NCBI RefSeq assembly: GCF_020819595.1
Contig: NZ_JAJHNP010000004.1
Location: 62,001-126,000 of the forward strand
Reading direction: 5' to 3'
From: Streptomyces barringtoniae
Lineage (GTDB): Bacteria > Actinomycetota > Actinomycetes > Streptomycetales > Streptomycetaceae
Length of the DNA stretch: 64,000 nucleotides
Under the pieces are notes generated by a model. That model worked only from the letters and a program-made list of their open reading frames with translations, was not told the DNA's origin and searched no databases. Position numbers and translations under genes: made by a program. Each line of letters opens with the position of its first letter. Position 1 is the first letter of the stretch. Of this stretch, positions 15,056 through 23,344 are shown in pieces.

Positions 15056-18000
15056 TCACTTCATGGTCAGGAACCGCTGCACCAGCGAGGCCAGCACCAC
15101 CGCCAGCAGCGGCAGCGAGAACCAGAACGCGCCCTGCAGCGACCGCAGTTGGCGTACGCCGGGCCGGACGGCGACCCGTGCGACCTCCCGTCCGGCCAGC
15201 AGCAGGATCAGGACGACGGCGGCCAGCGCGCCGACCACCGACCACGGGGTCCAGGTCACCTGGGGCCCGATCGGCCCCGGGTGCGGATTCGGCACCGGGC
15301 CCGCCGGCTGCCTGCGCAGCGCGAACACGGTGACGTCGTCGTTGACCAGGACCTTCGTCAGCTCCTGCCGCTCGTCCAGGTTCTCGATCAGCCGGGGCTC
15401 CCAGGTCGTGGAGTAGCCCGCGTCCAGCCGCAGATAGGTCACCTGACTCTTGTTGATCATCAGATACGAGTTCGGGCCGGCGTCCTTGAGCGCCTTGACC
15501 AGGCCCGACACCAGTACCGGGTCGGTCGGCGCGAGCGTCGGCACGTAGTTCACCCGCTCCATGTCCTTCGATCCCCACGGCATCGCCGGGGTTACGTCGT
15601 TGACCGTGTCCTGGGTCAGCCACAGCAGCCGCAGTGTCGGCTTGTCGTGGGCGTACACCCAGTTCATGGCCGCGACCTCGCCGGGCCGGGTGCGCTCGAA
15701 GGGCTCGTTGCCCCAGCGGGCCACCAGGAAGCCGCCCATCAGCAGCAGCCCGGCCAGCAGCGCGGCCAGCGGAGCGAGGCTGACCCGGTCCTTCTCGCGT
15801 TCCCTCGCGGTGACGCCGGTGCGCGGGAAGAGGGCGAGGGCGCCGAGCAGGGCCGCGCCGGGCACCGCGAACATGAAGACGCGCAGCGCCATCTCGCCGC
15901 CGTACGACTGCATGCCGAAGCCCAGGAACGGCACGAAGGTGAGCACCAGCAGCGAGCGTTCGCGGTAGCGGTGGAAGCGCCGGCGCCACCAGCCCCAGCA
16001 GGCGAAGGTCATGACCGAGCCGGCCAGCAGCACCCGGGTGTACAGCACCAGCTTGTGGGTCGAACTGCCGCCCTGGATCCGGCCGGACACGGACGTGGAG
16101 ACATTGCTGCCGACTCCGCCGACCCCGCCGAACAGGTCGTTGAAGTGCCCCGACCAGTACGGCTCGGCCATGAAGCCCACCCAGACGGCGACCAGCACCG
16201 CGAACAGCAGCGGCAGCCCGCGCAGCTCGGACCGGCCCAGCAGGACGAGGGCGGCGAGCACGCCGAGCATGACGAACGGGGTGAGCTGGTGCGCGGGCAC
16301 GCTCGCCGCGTACAGGCCGATCAGCACCAGCAGGAGGACCGCCCGCTGGCGGCGGCCGGCCGGTTCCACCTCGGCCTCGCCCGGACGGAACTTCGTCCAG
16401 ATCACCCGCGGCGGGCGGAACCAGACCAGCAGGATCGCCACGAACACCAGGTACAGGAGGTAGGTGAAGCCCTGGGGCGAGAAGTAGTCCTGGCCCACCC
16501 AGCCGCACAGCACGAACAGCCAGACGCCGGTCCACTTCGCCCGCCAGCTCGCCCGCAGGGAGCGGGTGAGCAGGAACATCGGTGCGAGATAGGCGAGTTG
16601 TACGGCCGTCGGCCACCAGCGGATGACCTCGGTGAAGTCGGTGACCCCGCAGGCCCGGCCGACGAACGCGGCCACCGCGAAGAAGCCCGGCCAGCTCCAG
16701 CGGGCGTCCAGGTCCGGCACGGCGGACCCGGTGCGGTCGATGTAGTCGATGAACCCCAGGTGCTGCCAGGCCGTCGGGAACCGCGGCTCGGTCTCGATCA
16801 GCGCGGGCAGCGCGTGCAGCGACACGACCGTCGCCACCAGCGTGAGCAGCAGCAGCGCCCGGTGCTCGCGACGCAGCCAGAGCAGCGCGGCGAAGACGAT
16901 CACCAGCAGGGCCGCTCCGGCCAGCGTCGGCAGCGGCAGCACCGAGACCAGCCCGAGCCCGCCCATCCGGTCCAGGTCGGCCTCGCCGAGCCGCAGCGCG
17001 GGCACCCAGTACAGCAGCAGCGCGGCGATCAGCAGACAGCCGAGGACCACACCGGTGCGGGTGGGCAGCAGCCGTTGCCGCGGCGACACCGGCTCGTCCG
17101 GTACGGCGGTGTCCGCCCGGGCCTGCGCGCGGGGTGCGTCGGTCCCTGCCACGGAGTCGGTCCTTCCGACGGACGCGTCCAGTTCCTCCGCCGTGAACGG
17201 CGCGTCGACCTCGGCGGCCTCCGCCTCCCGCAGCAGTTCCGCCTCGGCCGGGCCGACTGAGGCCTCGGTGCCGGGCGCCCTCTCCTCCACCGGGAGACCG
17301 ACCGGACGCGCCGCCGGCACCGGCGTACCGGCGGGCGGGGTGCCGGGGCCCGGGCGGACGTCCGGCCGGCGCTCCACGTGGTCGAAGTCGACGTGGATGC
17401 CGAGGGCGAGGGTGTCGGAGTCCAGCGCCCAGGCCGGGCTGTGCCGGCGCGCCGGGGAGGCCGGGATCCCGGGTGCTCCCAGGTCGGCGAGGTCCCCGTC
17501 CGGTGCCGCCGAGTCGGGCACGGCGTCGGTCGCGGCCCGGATCGTCCTCCAGAGCCTCGGCGCGGCGATCGCGGCGATCACCGCGAGGCTGGCGGCCTCG
17601 GCGAGGCCCGCGCCGGTCAGCCCCATCCGGGGCAGGAGCAGCAGGGTCAGGCCCAGCGTCAGGGCGCACAACAGGCCCTGGAGCCAGGCGAGTCCGGCGG
17701 TGCGGCTGCGGGCGCGCAGCACCGCGAAGTACGTCTCGATCACGACCCGCAGCACCGAGCCGACCGCGAGCCAGCGCAGCAGCGGGGTCGCCGCGTGCGC
17801 GTAGCCCGCGCCGAACACGCCGAGGATCCAGGGCGCGCCGATGATCCACAGGGCCGCGATGGGCAGCATGATCCGGGCCATCCGCTTCAGCGCGGCGCGG
17901 GTGTAGGAGGCCAGCCGTGCCGGGTCGTGCGAGCCCTCGACCGTGAGGGACGCGCCCATGTTGATGGCGAGCAGGTCGGTCGTGCCGCCGATCGTGGTGG

Positions 18001-18868
18001 CGATGTAGAAGTACGCGTTCTCCGCCGAGCTGACCTGCGAGGCGACGATCACCGGAACCAGGTAGATCACCGCGAGGGAGAACAGCGAGCCGGTGTAGTC
18101 CCCGGCCAGGAACCGGCCGACCTGTTTCAGTGTCGGCGGCTCGGTGCGCCCCTCGGTCGCCTTGACGTGCCGGGGCGCCAGCCGCCGGAACACCAGCCAG
18201 CCCAGCGGCACCACCGAGGTGGCGATCGCGGCCACCCAGGAGACGAAGACGCCGGTGGTCGGGATGGCCGCGGCGAACGCGACGAGCAGGGCCAGCTTCA
18301 CCGCCGAGAACACGGTGTTGCCCACCGGCACCCAGGTGGCGCTGCGCAGCCCGGTCAGCACACCGTCCTGCAGGGTGAGCACGTTCCACGCGACGACGGC
18401 CGCGATGAAGCCGAGCCCGTTGACCGTCCCGTGCAGGAAGCGGTACGACGGCCCCCAGGTGTCCAGGGTCAGCAGGAAGGCGCCCGCCGCGACCGCCACC
18501 AGCAGGGAACTGCCTGCGTAGGTACGGAAGACGAGCCGCCCGGTGCGTCTGCCGGCCACCGGGATGAACCGGGCCAGTGCGCCGGTCAGGGTCACCGCGG
18601 TCAGCCCGGCGAGGAACTTCATCGCGGCGATGGCGGCCGAGCCCTGCCCGACCGCCGACTCGGAGTAGTAGCGTGCCGCGGCCAGCCAGAAGCCGAGTCC
18701 GAGGACGGCGGAGATGCCGGTGTTGAGCATCAGCGCGTAGGCGTTGCGGAACAGCGGGCTGCCGCCGGAGGACCGGCCGGTGCCGGGCAGCCTGAGGCGG
18801 CGCCCGGACTTGTGGGGCGGCTCGGCGCCGGTCGTCGTGGACTCGGTCGTGGTCGTCGTGTCAGACAC
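15056..18868 (-). CDS. Giant fusion: polysaccharide flippase joined to a second polytopic membrane domain
   Basis: 1270 aa from a GTG start. A Thr-rich, Lys/Arg-rich cytoplasmic start (1-40) leads into a Wzx/MATE-like polysaccharide transporter (about 40-455, beginning FRNAYALMLNTGISAVLGLGF). A low-complexity acidic/Pro linker follows (about 455-600). Next is a second multi-span membrane domain (about 600-1050), with an extracytoplasmic segment (about 1050-1190) and two last helices. The second domain looks like a GT-C-type transferase or a Wzy-like polymerase; I cannot see a decisive motif. The GTG overlaps the deacetylase stop by 8 bases. Flippase plus polymerase or transferase in one chain would couple lipid-linked repeat export with assembly. 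Confidence 0.85.
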   Translation of the reverse strand: MSDTTTTTESTTTGAEPPHKSGRRLRLPGTGRSSGGSPLFRNAYALMLNTGISAVLGLGFWLAAARYYSESAVGQGSAAIAAMKFLAGLTAVTLTGALARFIPVAGRRTGRLVFRTYAGSSLLVAVAAGAFLLTLDTWGPSYRFLHGTVNGLGFIAAVVAWNVLTLQDGVLTGLRSATWVPVGNTVFSAVKLALLVAFAAAIPTTGVFVSWVAAIATSVVPLGWLVFRRLAPRHVKATEGRTEPPTLKQVGRFLAGDYTGSLFSLAVIYLVPVIVASQVSSAENAYFYIATTIGGTTDLLAINMGASLTVEGSHDPARLASYTRAALKRMARIMLPIAALWIIGAPWILGVFGAGYAHAATPLLRWLAVGSVLRVVIETYFAVLRARSRTAGLAWLQGLLCALTLGLTLLLLPRMGLTGAGLAEAASLAVIAAIAAPRLWRTIRAATDAVPDSAAPDGDLADLGAPGIPASPARRHSPAWALDSDTLALGIHVDFDHVERRPDVRPGPGTPPAGTPVPAARPVGLPVEERAPGTEASVGPAEAELLREAEAAEVDAPFTAEELDASVGRTDSVAGTDAPRAQARADTAVPDEPVSPRQRLLPTRTGVVLGCLLIAALLLYWVPALRLGEADLDRMGGLGLVSVLPLPTLAGAALLVIVFAALLWLRREHRALLLLTLVATVVSLHALPALIETEPRFPTAWQHLGFIDYIDRTGSAVPDLDARWSWPGFFAVAAFVGRACGVTDFTEVIRWWPTAVQLAYLAPMFLLTRSLRASWRAKWTGVWLFVLCGWVGQDYFSPQGFTYLLYLVFVAILLVWFRPPRVIWTKFRPGEAEVEPAGRRQRAVLLLVLIGLYAASVPAHQLTPFVMLGVLAALVLLGRSELRGLPLLFAVLVAVWVGFMAEPYWSGHFNDLFGGVGGVGSNVSTSVSGRIQGGSSTHKLVLYTRVLLAGSVMTFACWGWWRRRFHRYRERSLLVLTFVPFLGFGMQSYGGEMALRVFMFAVPGAALLGALALFPRTGVTAREREKDRVSLAPLAALLAGLLLMGGFLVARWGNEPFERTRPGEVAAMNWVYAHDKPTLRLLWLTQDTVNDVTPAMPWGSKDMERVNYVPTLAPTDPVLVSGLVKALKDAGPNSYLMINKSQVTYLRLDAGYSTTWEPRLIENLDERQELTKVLVNDDVTVFALRRQPAGPVPNPHPGPIGPQVTWTPWSVVGALAAVVLILLLAGREVARVAVRPGVRQLRSLQGAFWFSLPLLAVVLASLVQRFLTMK

Positions 18869-19661
18869 GGGAACGGATGGCCTTCCGGCGGACCTGACGG
18901 GCTCTGCGGACGAGGGCGTAGCCCTTGGTGAGGGCGCGGTCCCTGGCGAAGGTGCGGACGACGGCCCGGCCGTGGAGCAGCCGCTCGAACTCCTCCACAC
19001 CGGTGGCGCGCCGCACCGTGACCCGCTGGAGGGCGTACGGCCCCTGGCGGCGGCGGGCGAGCGCGTTGCCGACGGCGAGGGCCTGTGCGTACCCGTCCTC
19101 GTGCACGGCCCGGCGGACCCTGCGGTCGGAGTAGCCGTAGGGGTAGGCGAACGACACCGGCCGGGTGCCGAGTTCGTCCCTGGCGATCTGCGTGCAGCGG
19201 GTCAGCTCCGTGCGCAGCGCGTCGTCGCCCAGCTGGTCGAGCTGCGGGTGGGTGTGGCTGTGCCCGCCGATCTCGACGCCTGCGGCGGCCAGTTCGCGCA
19301 CCTGCGGCCAGTCGAGCATGGCGTCCAGGCCGCCCCCGGTGTCGTACGCGCCCCTGATCCAGCCGGTGGAGACGAACAGGGTGGCCGGGAAGCCGTGCTT
19401 GGCGAGGACGGGGAGGGCGTGCCGGTGCACCCCCTCGTAGCCGTCGTCGAAGGTGATCAGCACCGGCCGGGCGGGCAGCGGGCGGCCGGAGCGCCAGCGG
19501 GCCGCGAGGTCGGCGGTGCTGACCGGGGTCAGGCCCAGGTCGCCGATGAGCGCCATCTGCTCGGCGAAGGCCTCCGGCGCGACCGACAGGGCACGGGTGG
19601 CGTCGTTGGGCGCGGTGGCGACGGAGTGGTACATCAGGATCGGTACGGCAGTGTCACTCAC
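18861..19661 (-). CDS. Polysaccharide deacetylase (NodB/CE4 type)
   Basis: A 266-aa NodB-fold deacetylase. ILMYHSV starts the domain, VLITFDDGYEGVH holds the catalytic Asp and metal Asp (TFDDG), IGGHSHTHPQL supplies the two metal His residues, and SFAYPYGYSD is motif 3. There is no signal peptide, so it would act in the cytoplasm or on the inner face, unlike many CE4 enzymes. It probably removes acetyl groups from an amino-sugar intermediate. GTG start. Its start overlaps the GT2 stop by 8 bases and its stop overlaps the flippase-fusion start by 8 bases, so translation of the whole set is coupled. Confidence 0.9.
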   Translation of the reverse strand: MSDTAVPILMYHSVATAPNDATRALSVAPEAFAEQMALIGDLGLTPVSTADLAARWRSGRPLPARPVLITFDDGYEGVHRHALPVLAKHGFPATLFVSTGWIRGAYDTGGGLDAMLDWPQVRELAAAGVEIGGHSHTHPQLDQLGDDALRTELTRCTQIARDELGTRPVSFAYPYGYSDRRVRRAVHEDGYAQALAVGNALARRRQGPYALQRVTVRRATGVEEFERLLHGRAVVRTFARDRALTKGYALVRRARQVRRKAIRSRV

Positions 19662-20643
19662 CGGTTCCCCCTTCGATCGGCGCCACCGAGAACGTCGTAC
19701 CGCCGCGCCGCGCCCGCAGGCTGCCCAGCGCGTAGCCGCCGGCGGCGCTCAGCACCCCGGCGACGATCGCGCCCGCGCGTCCCGCGCCGCCCGGCCGGGC
19801 CAGGAAGGCGTCCCGCAGGCCACGAGCGACCCCCGCGGGCAGCACCCTGGTGGCGTACCGGCGTTCGGACTCCAGTCCCTTGTCCGCGCCGACGCTCCGG
19901 GCGACCAGCGCCTTGGACAGGCCCTCGGCGTAGGTGCGGGTGCGGAAGTACGCGAAGTGCTCGCGCGGCGCGGGCACCCGGTGGTGGATCACCGCGCGGT
20001 CGTCGATGAGCAGGACGGCGTCGGGGCGGGCCCGGGTGAGCCGGATGCACAGCTCCGTCTCCTCGCAGCCCAGCGGGCGGCGGTCGCCGTCGCGGCCGAT
20101 GCCGGTCGCGAAGCCGCCCGCCGCCTCGAACGCCGTACGCCGGAAGGAAGCGTTTCCGCCGAGCACGTTGCGCACCCGGACCCGGCCCGGCGGCAGCCCC
20201 TTGTACGTGCAGCCCACCACCCAGTCGAACTCCTCCGGGAACCAGGCCGGCCGCCGGCCCGACGCCCAGACGGGCACCGTACGGCCGCCGACCGCCATGA
20301 CGCGCGGGTCGGCGTAGCCCTCGGCGAAGCGGCGCAGCCAGTCGCGTTCGGCGACGGCGTCGTCGTCCAGGAAGGCGATGACCTCGCCGTGGGAGGCGGC
20401 GATACCGGTGTTGCGGCCGGCGGACAGGCCGCGCGGGCCCGCGTTGGCCAGCACCCGGACGCCCGCGCTCTCCTTGTACTCGCGCTCCAGCCGGTCCTTC
20501 AGGGCCGGGTTGTGGTCCACGACCAGGAGCGTCTCCAGCGCCGGGTACGACTGCGCGCGCACCGAGGAGACCGCCGCGAGGATGTCCCCCCAGCGGTCCT
20601 CGGTGTACACGCAGATCACGACGGAGATGCCGGGATCTGTCAA
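19654..20643 (-). CDS. Family 2 glycosyltransferase
   Basis: A 329-aa GT-A enzyme. ISVVICVYTEDRWGDILAAV opens the nucleotide-binding fold, RGLSAGRNTGIAASHGEVIAFLDDDA contains the DxD-like metal site, and CEETELCIRLTRARP is the acceptor-side motif. A weakly hydrophobic C-terminal stretch (AGAIVAGVLSAAGGYALGSL) may associate with the membrane. The start is TTG at 20643, overlapping the preceding stop as TTGA. It probably adds a sugar to the lipid-linked unit handled by the flippase fusion. Sugar specificity cannot be read. Confidence 0.9.
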   Translation of the reverse strand: MTDPGISVVICVYTEDRWGDILAAVSSVRAQSYPALETLLVVDHNPALKDRLEREYKESAGVRVLANAGPRGLSAGRNTGIAASHGEVIAFLDDDAVAERDWLRRFAEGYADPRVMAVGGRTVPVWASGRRPAWFPEEFDWVVGCTYKGLPPGRVRVRNVLGGNASFRRTAFEAAGGFATGIGRDGDRRPLGCEETELCIRLTRARPDAVLLIDDRAVIHHRVPAPREHFAYFRTRTYAEGLSKALVARSVGADKGLESERRYATRVLPAGVARGLRDAFLARPGGAGRAGAIVAGVLSAAGGYALGSLRARRGGTTFSVAPIEGGTGE

Positions 20644-21461
20644 GACACCTCTCCCCGGACCGTGTCGAGCATCGGCGAGTGGCGTTCCTGGCGGCGCAGT
20701 TCACGCCGGTTGGAACGTTCCCCGAGGATGACCTTGAGCACCCGGAACCCGTCGCGCACGGCCCGCAGGTTGCTGGTGCCGTGGATGCGGAGGTACTCGT
20801 GGCTGGGTATCTCCTGGACCTTCAGGCCGGCCTTGACCACTCTGATGTTCATCAGCGTCTCGACCTCGAAACCCGTGCAGTCGAGGTCGATCTTGTCCAG
20901 GCAGTGCCGCCAGAACGCGTTGTAGCCGTAGCACAGGTCGGTGTAGCGGGCGCCGAACTTGCGGTTGACGACCGTGCACAGCGCCCAGTTGCCGAGCTTT
21001 CGGATGAAGGTCATGTCGTCGGTGCCGCCGCCGTTGGCGAAGCGCGAGCCCTTGGCGAAGTCGGCGCCGGAGACCAGGGCGGAGACGTACGACACGATCT
21101 CGTTGCCGTCGGCGGAGCCGTCCGCGTCGACCATCACGATGATGTCGCCGCTGCAGGCCTCGAACCCGGTGATCAGGGCATCCCCTTTGCCCTTGCCCCG
21201 CTGTTCGACGACCTTGACGTCCGGCCACAGCGAACGGGCCACTTCGACGGTGTCGTCCGTGGAATTGCCGTCCACCAGGACGACTTCGTGTATCCAGTCC
21301 GGAAGGGTCTTGAAGACGTAGGGCAGATTCTCCGCCTCATTCATGGCGGGAATCACCACGCTCACCGGCGGCGTGATCGCCAGGTGGGAGGAGATCGGCC
21401 GGTAGTGCGCGGCGATTAAAGGATCTTGGCCCGAACTCGGCGGGCGCAGGACGGAACTCAT
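20640..21461 (-). CDS. Family 2 glycosyltransferase, dolichyl/polyprenyl-phosphate sugar synthase-like
   Basis: A 273-aa GT2 protein. VSVVIPAMNEAENLPYVF, VLVDGNSTDDTVEVAR, KGKGDALITGF and IIVMVDADGSADGNEI (DxD) follow the DPM1-like pattern, as does DLCYGYNAFWRH and the SHEYLRIHG segment. Such enzymes move a sugar to a polyprenyl phosphate. No membrane helices. ATG at 21461 with GAGGGA upstream. It is the first gene of the operon running down to 15056. A 405-bp gene-free leader region precedes it. Confidence 0.9.
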   Translation of the reverse strand: MSSVLRPPSSGQDPLIAAHYRPISSHLAITPPVSVVIPAMNEAENLPYVFKTLPDWIHEVVLVDGNSTDDTVEVARSLWPDVKVVEQRGKGKGDALITGFEACSGDIIVMVDADGSADGNEIVSYVSALVSGADFAKGSRFANGGGTDDMTFIRKLGNWALCTVVNRKFGARYTDLCYGYNAFWRHCLDKIDLDCTGFEVETLMNIRVVKAGLKVQEIPSHEYLRIHGTSNLRAVRDGFRVLKVILGERSNRRELRRQERHSPMLDTVRGEVS

Positions 21462-21866
21462 GTGTCTTTTCCCTCTCGTCCGGTGGACCGCCCACCCCCG
21501 GGCGGCCCGGCTCTGTCTCCGGTTCGAAAGGGGGGTTGTCGTCATCTTCGGCACGGGGGACCGAGCGGCGAATCGATCTGCGAATCGACTGCGAACCGAT
21601 CTCCGTGCACGTCGATGAGCTGGCAAAGCTGGCCGTCTGCCGGAGAAGAACGGCAGCCGGTCGCGCGGCACGACTCGGTCACAGTTGCGGTCACCGAGCA
21701 CGGCACCCCCCTACCGCGCCCCGCGCCGGTGGACGCCGCGGCCCTGAGCCCTCCCCTGGAGCCGTGTGCCGACGTGCCGGTGCGGGTGAGATGTACGACG
21801 TTATTGACGATTGAACCCGAAAGGCAACCCCTGGGGGACTGCCTCACGGTTTTGTTGGTTTGGCCG
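21462..21866. other. Gene-free region upstream of the glycosyltransferase operon
   Basis: 405 bp with no supported gene. It holds three contiguous near-repeats, GCGAATCGATCT, GCGAATCGACT and GCGAACCGATCT (21568-21602), about 110-140 bp before the operon start. On the minus strand TTGCCT and TAACGT with an 18-bp gap (about 21825-21798) could be a promoter. A compact C/G inverted repeat at about 21824-21844 may terminate the small membrane-protein gene. The window from about 21780 to 21900 is unusually T/A-rich for this genome. Confidence 0.45.
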
Positions 21867-22265
21867 TTACACAACCTTGGCCGGTGCTGTTCGGGTTTGT
21901 GTGCGTTTTCCGGAAATTCGTTCCCGGATCAGGCTCAGGAGCAGGAGCAGCAGACTCAGCACGGTCACCGCGACCACCCCGCCGCGGACCGACCAGCGGT
22001 GGACCGCGAGCATGCCTTGGGCGACCAGCATGTTGACGACGACCGAGCCCGCAAGTGCGCAGAGCGCTCGGCCGAAGGGATTCAGCCCGCGCAGCGCCGC
22101 GGCGAGCGCCACGGCCGGTGCCGTGATCAGGAAGAACAGGGTGCACGGGCCGCGCAGCGGAGAAGCGGAGTCGATGAGAGCGAGCAGCGCGCCGAACCCC
22201 GCGACAGCGGTCGCGGCCCCCGCGAGCAGCGGCAATGAAGATGTCTTGATGCGTATGGTCTGCAT
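21867..22265 (-). CDS. Small four-helix membrane protein
   Basis: 132 aa, mostly hydrophobic, with about four membrane helices: LPLLAGAATAVAGFGALLAL, GPCTLFFLITAPAVALAAAL, ALCALAGSVVVNMLVAQGML and VVAVTVLSLLLLLLSLI. The C-terminus is basic (RERISGKRTQTR). ATG at 22265; the frame is open further upstream but without coding character. No family recognised. It lies on the same strand upstream of the glycosyltransferase operon, separated by 405 bp, so a role in polysaccharide export is only suggested by position. Confidence 0.7.
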   Translation of the reverse strand: MQTIRIKTSSLPLLAGAATAVAGFGALLALIDSASPLRGPCTLFFLITAPAVALAAALRGLNPFGRALCALAGSVVVNMLVAQGMLAVHRWSVRGGVVAVTVLSLLLLLLSLIRERISGKRTQTRTAPAKVV

Positions 22266-22505
22266 GACCGACTTTGCCCCCCGACGCGCCGGATGCCGGG
22301 CTTCAATGTGGCGCAGTCCATGTGGGGCCGTCAAGACGGCGGTTGTCGAATCGTCAACAGGACTGGCATGTCCATGCAATAGATGAGCCGTGAACGTTTC
22401 GCGTTGATCCTGTTGAGACCACAAAAGTCTTGGCATGGACACTTCCCGTCAACACGCGTAGTTGCTACGACAGTTGTGGCAGAGATCCTGCTAAAGGGAG
22501 GTTCC

Positions 22506-23300
22506 ATGAGACGTTCCCGACTTACCGGATTCGTTACCTCGCTCCTCCTCGCCGCCGGCCTCGGTCTCACCGGGGCCGGCCATGCGACCGCCGCCACCGG
22601 TGGCTATGTGGCCCTCGGCGACTCCTACTCCTCCGGAGTCGGCGCGGGCAGCTACATCAGCTCCAGCGGCTCCTGCGACCGCAGCACCAAGGCGTACCCG
22701 TACCTGTGGAACGCCGCCCACAGCCCGTCCTCGTTCGCGTTCAACGCCTGCTCGGGCGCCACGACGGACGACGTCATGGCGGGCCAGCTCGGCTCGCTCA
22801 GCTCCTCGACCTCACTGGTGTCCATCACCATCGGCGGCAACGACGCCGGCTTCTCCGACGTCATGACGACCTGTGTGATCCAGTCCGACAGCGCCTGCAT
22901 CGACCGGATCAACACCGCGAAGGCGTACGTCGACTCCACGCTCCCCGGCAAGCTGGACACCGTCTACAACGCGATCAGCGCCAAGGCCCCCAACGCCCGG
23001 GTGGTCGTGCTCAGCTACCCCCGCTTCTACCTGCTGGGCCAGACCTGCCTCGGCCTCTCCGACACCAAGCGGTCCGCGATCAACGGCGCGGCCGACTACA
23101 TCGACGCCGCCATCCAGAAGCGCGCCCAGGCCCACGGCTTCGTCTTCGGCGACGTCCGCACCGCCTTCTCCACCCACGAGATCTGCTCCGGCGACTCGTG
23201 GCTGCACAGTGTCAACTGGCTCGACATCGGCGAGTCCTACCACCCCACCGCGGCCGGTCACTCCGGCGGCTATCTGCCGGTGTTCACGAACAACGCGTGA
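22506..23300 (+). CDS. Secreted SGNH/GDSL esterase
   Basis: A 264-aa exported hydrolase. The signal peptide ends around HATA-ATG (residues 1-30). Block I is YVALGDSYSSGVGAG with the catalytic Ser, block III is ITIGGNDAGFSD, and the C-terminal DIGESYHPTAAGH supplies the catalytic Asp and His. Paired Cys residues fit extracellular disulfides. It resembles Streptomyces phospholipase/lipase enzymes of the SGNH superfamily. SD GGGAGG precedes the ATG. TTGGCA at 22430 followed by a CACGCGTAG-type segment may be the promoter. It converges on the Ser/Thr kinase gene with a hairpin between. Confidence 0.92.
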   Translation: MRRSRLTGFVTSLLLAAGLGLTGAGHATAATGGYVALGDSYSSGVGAGSYISSSGSCDRSTKAYPYLWNAAHSPSSFAFNACSGATTDDVMAGQLGSLSSSTSLVSITIGGNDAGFSDVMTTCVIQSDSACIDRINTAKAYVDSTLPGKLDTVYNAISAKAPNARVVVLSYPRFYLLGQTCLGLSDTKRSAINGAADYIDAAIQKRAQAHGFVFGDVRTAFSTHEICSGDSWLHSVNWLDIGESYHPTAAGHSGGYLPVFTNNA

Positions 23301-23306
23301 CCCGAA

Positions 23307-23344
23307 CGGGCTCGCCCCTCAGGGTGAACTCCCCGGCGAGCCCG
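23307..23344. terminator. Hairpin between SGNH esterase and kinase genes
   Basis: A perfect 10-bp stem (CGGGCTCGCC at 23307-23316 with its complement at 23335-23344) and an 18-nt loop. The right arm lies inside the end of the kinase gene. Probably terminates both convergent genes. Confidence 0.6.

Noticed and set aside
18869..19000. N-terminal extension of the flippase fusion to 19000
   Set aside because: It would lie inside the deacetylase gene in another frame; GTG 18868 gives the same 8-base overlap seen at the adjacent junction.
21426..22238. 270-codon plus-strand frame across the gene-free region
   Set aside because: Runs antisense to the small membrane protein, no SD, Arg/Pro-rich product without domain character.
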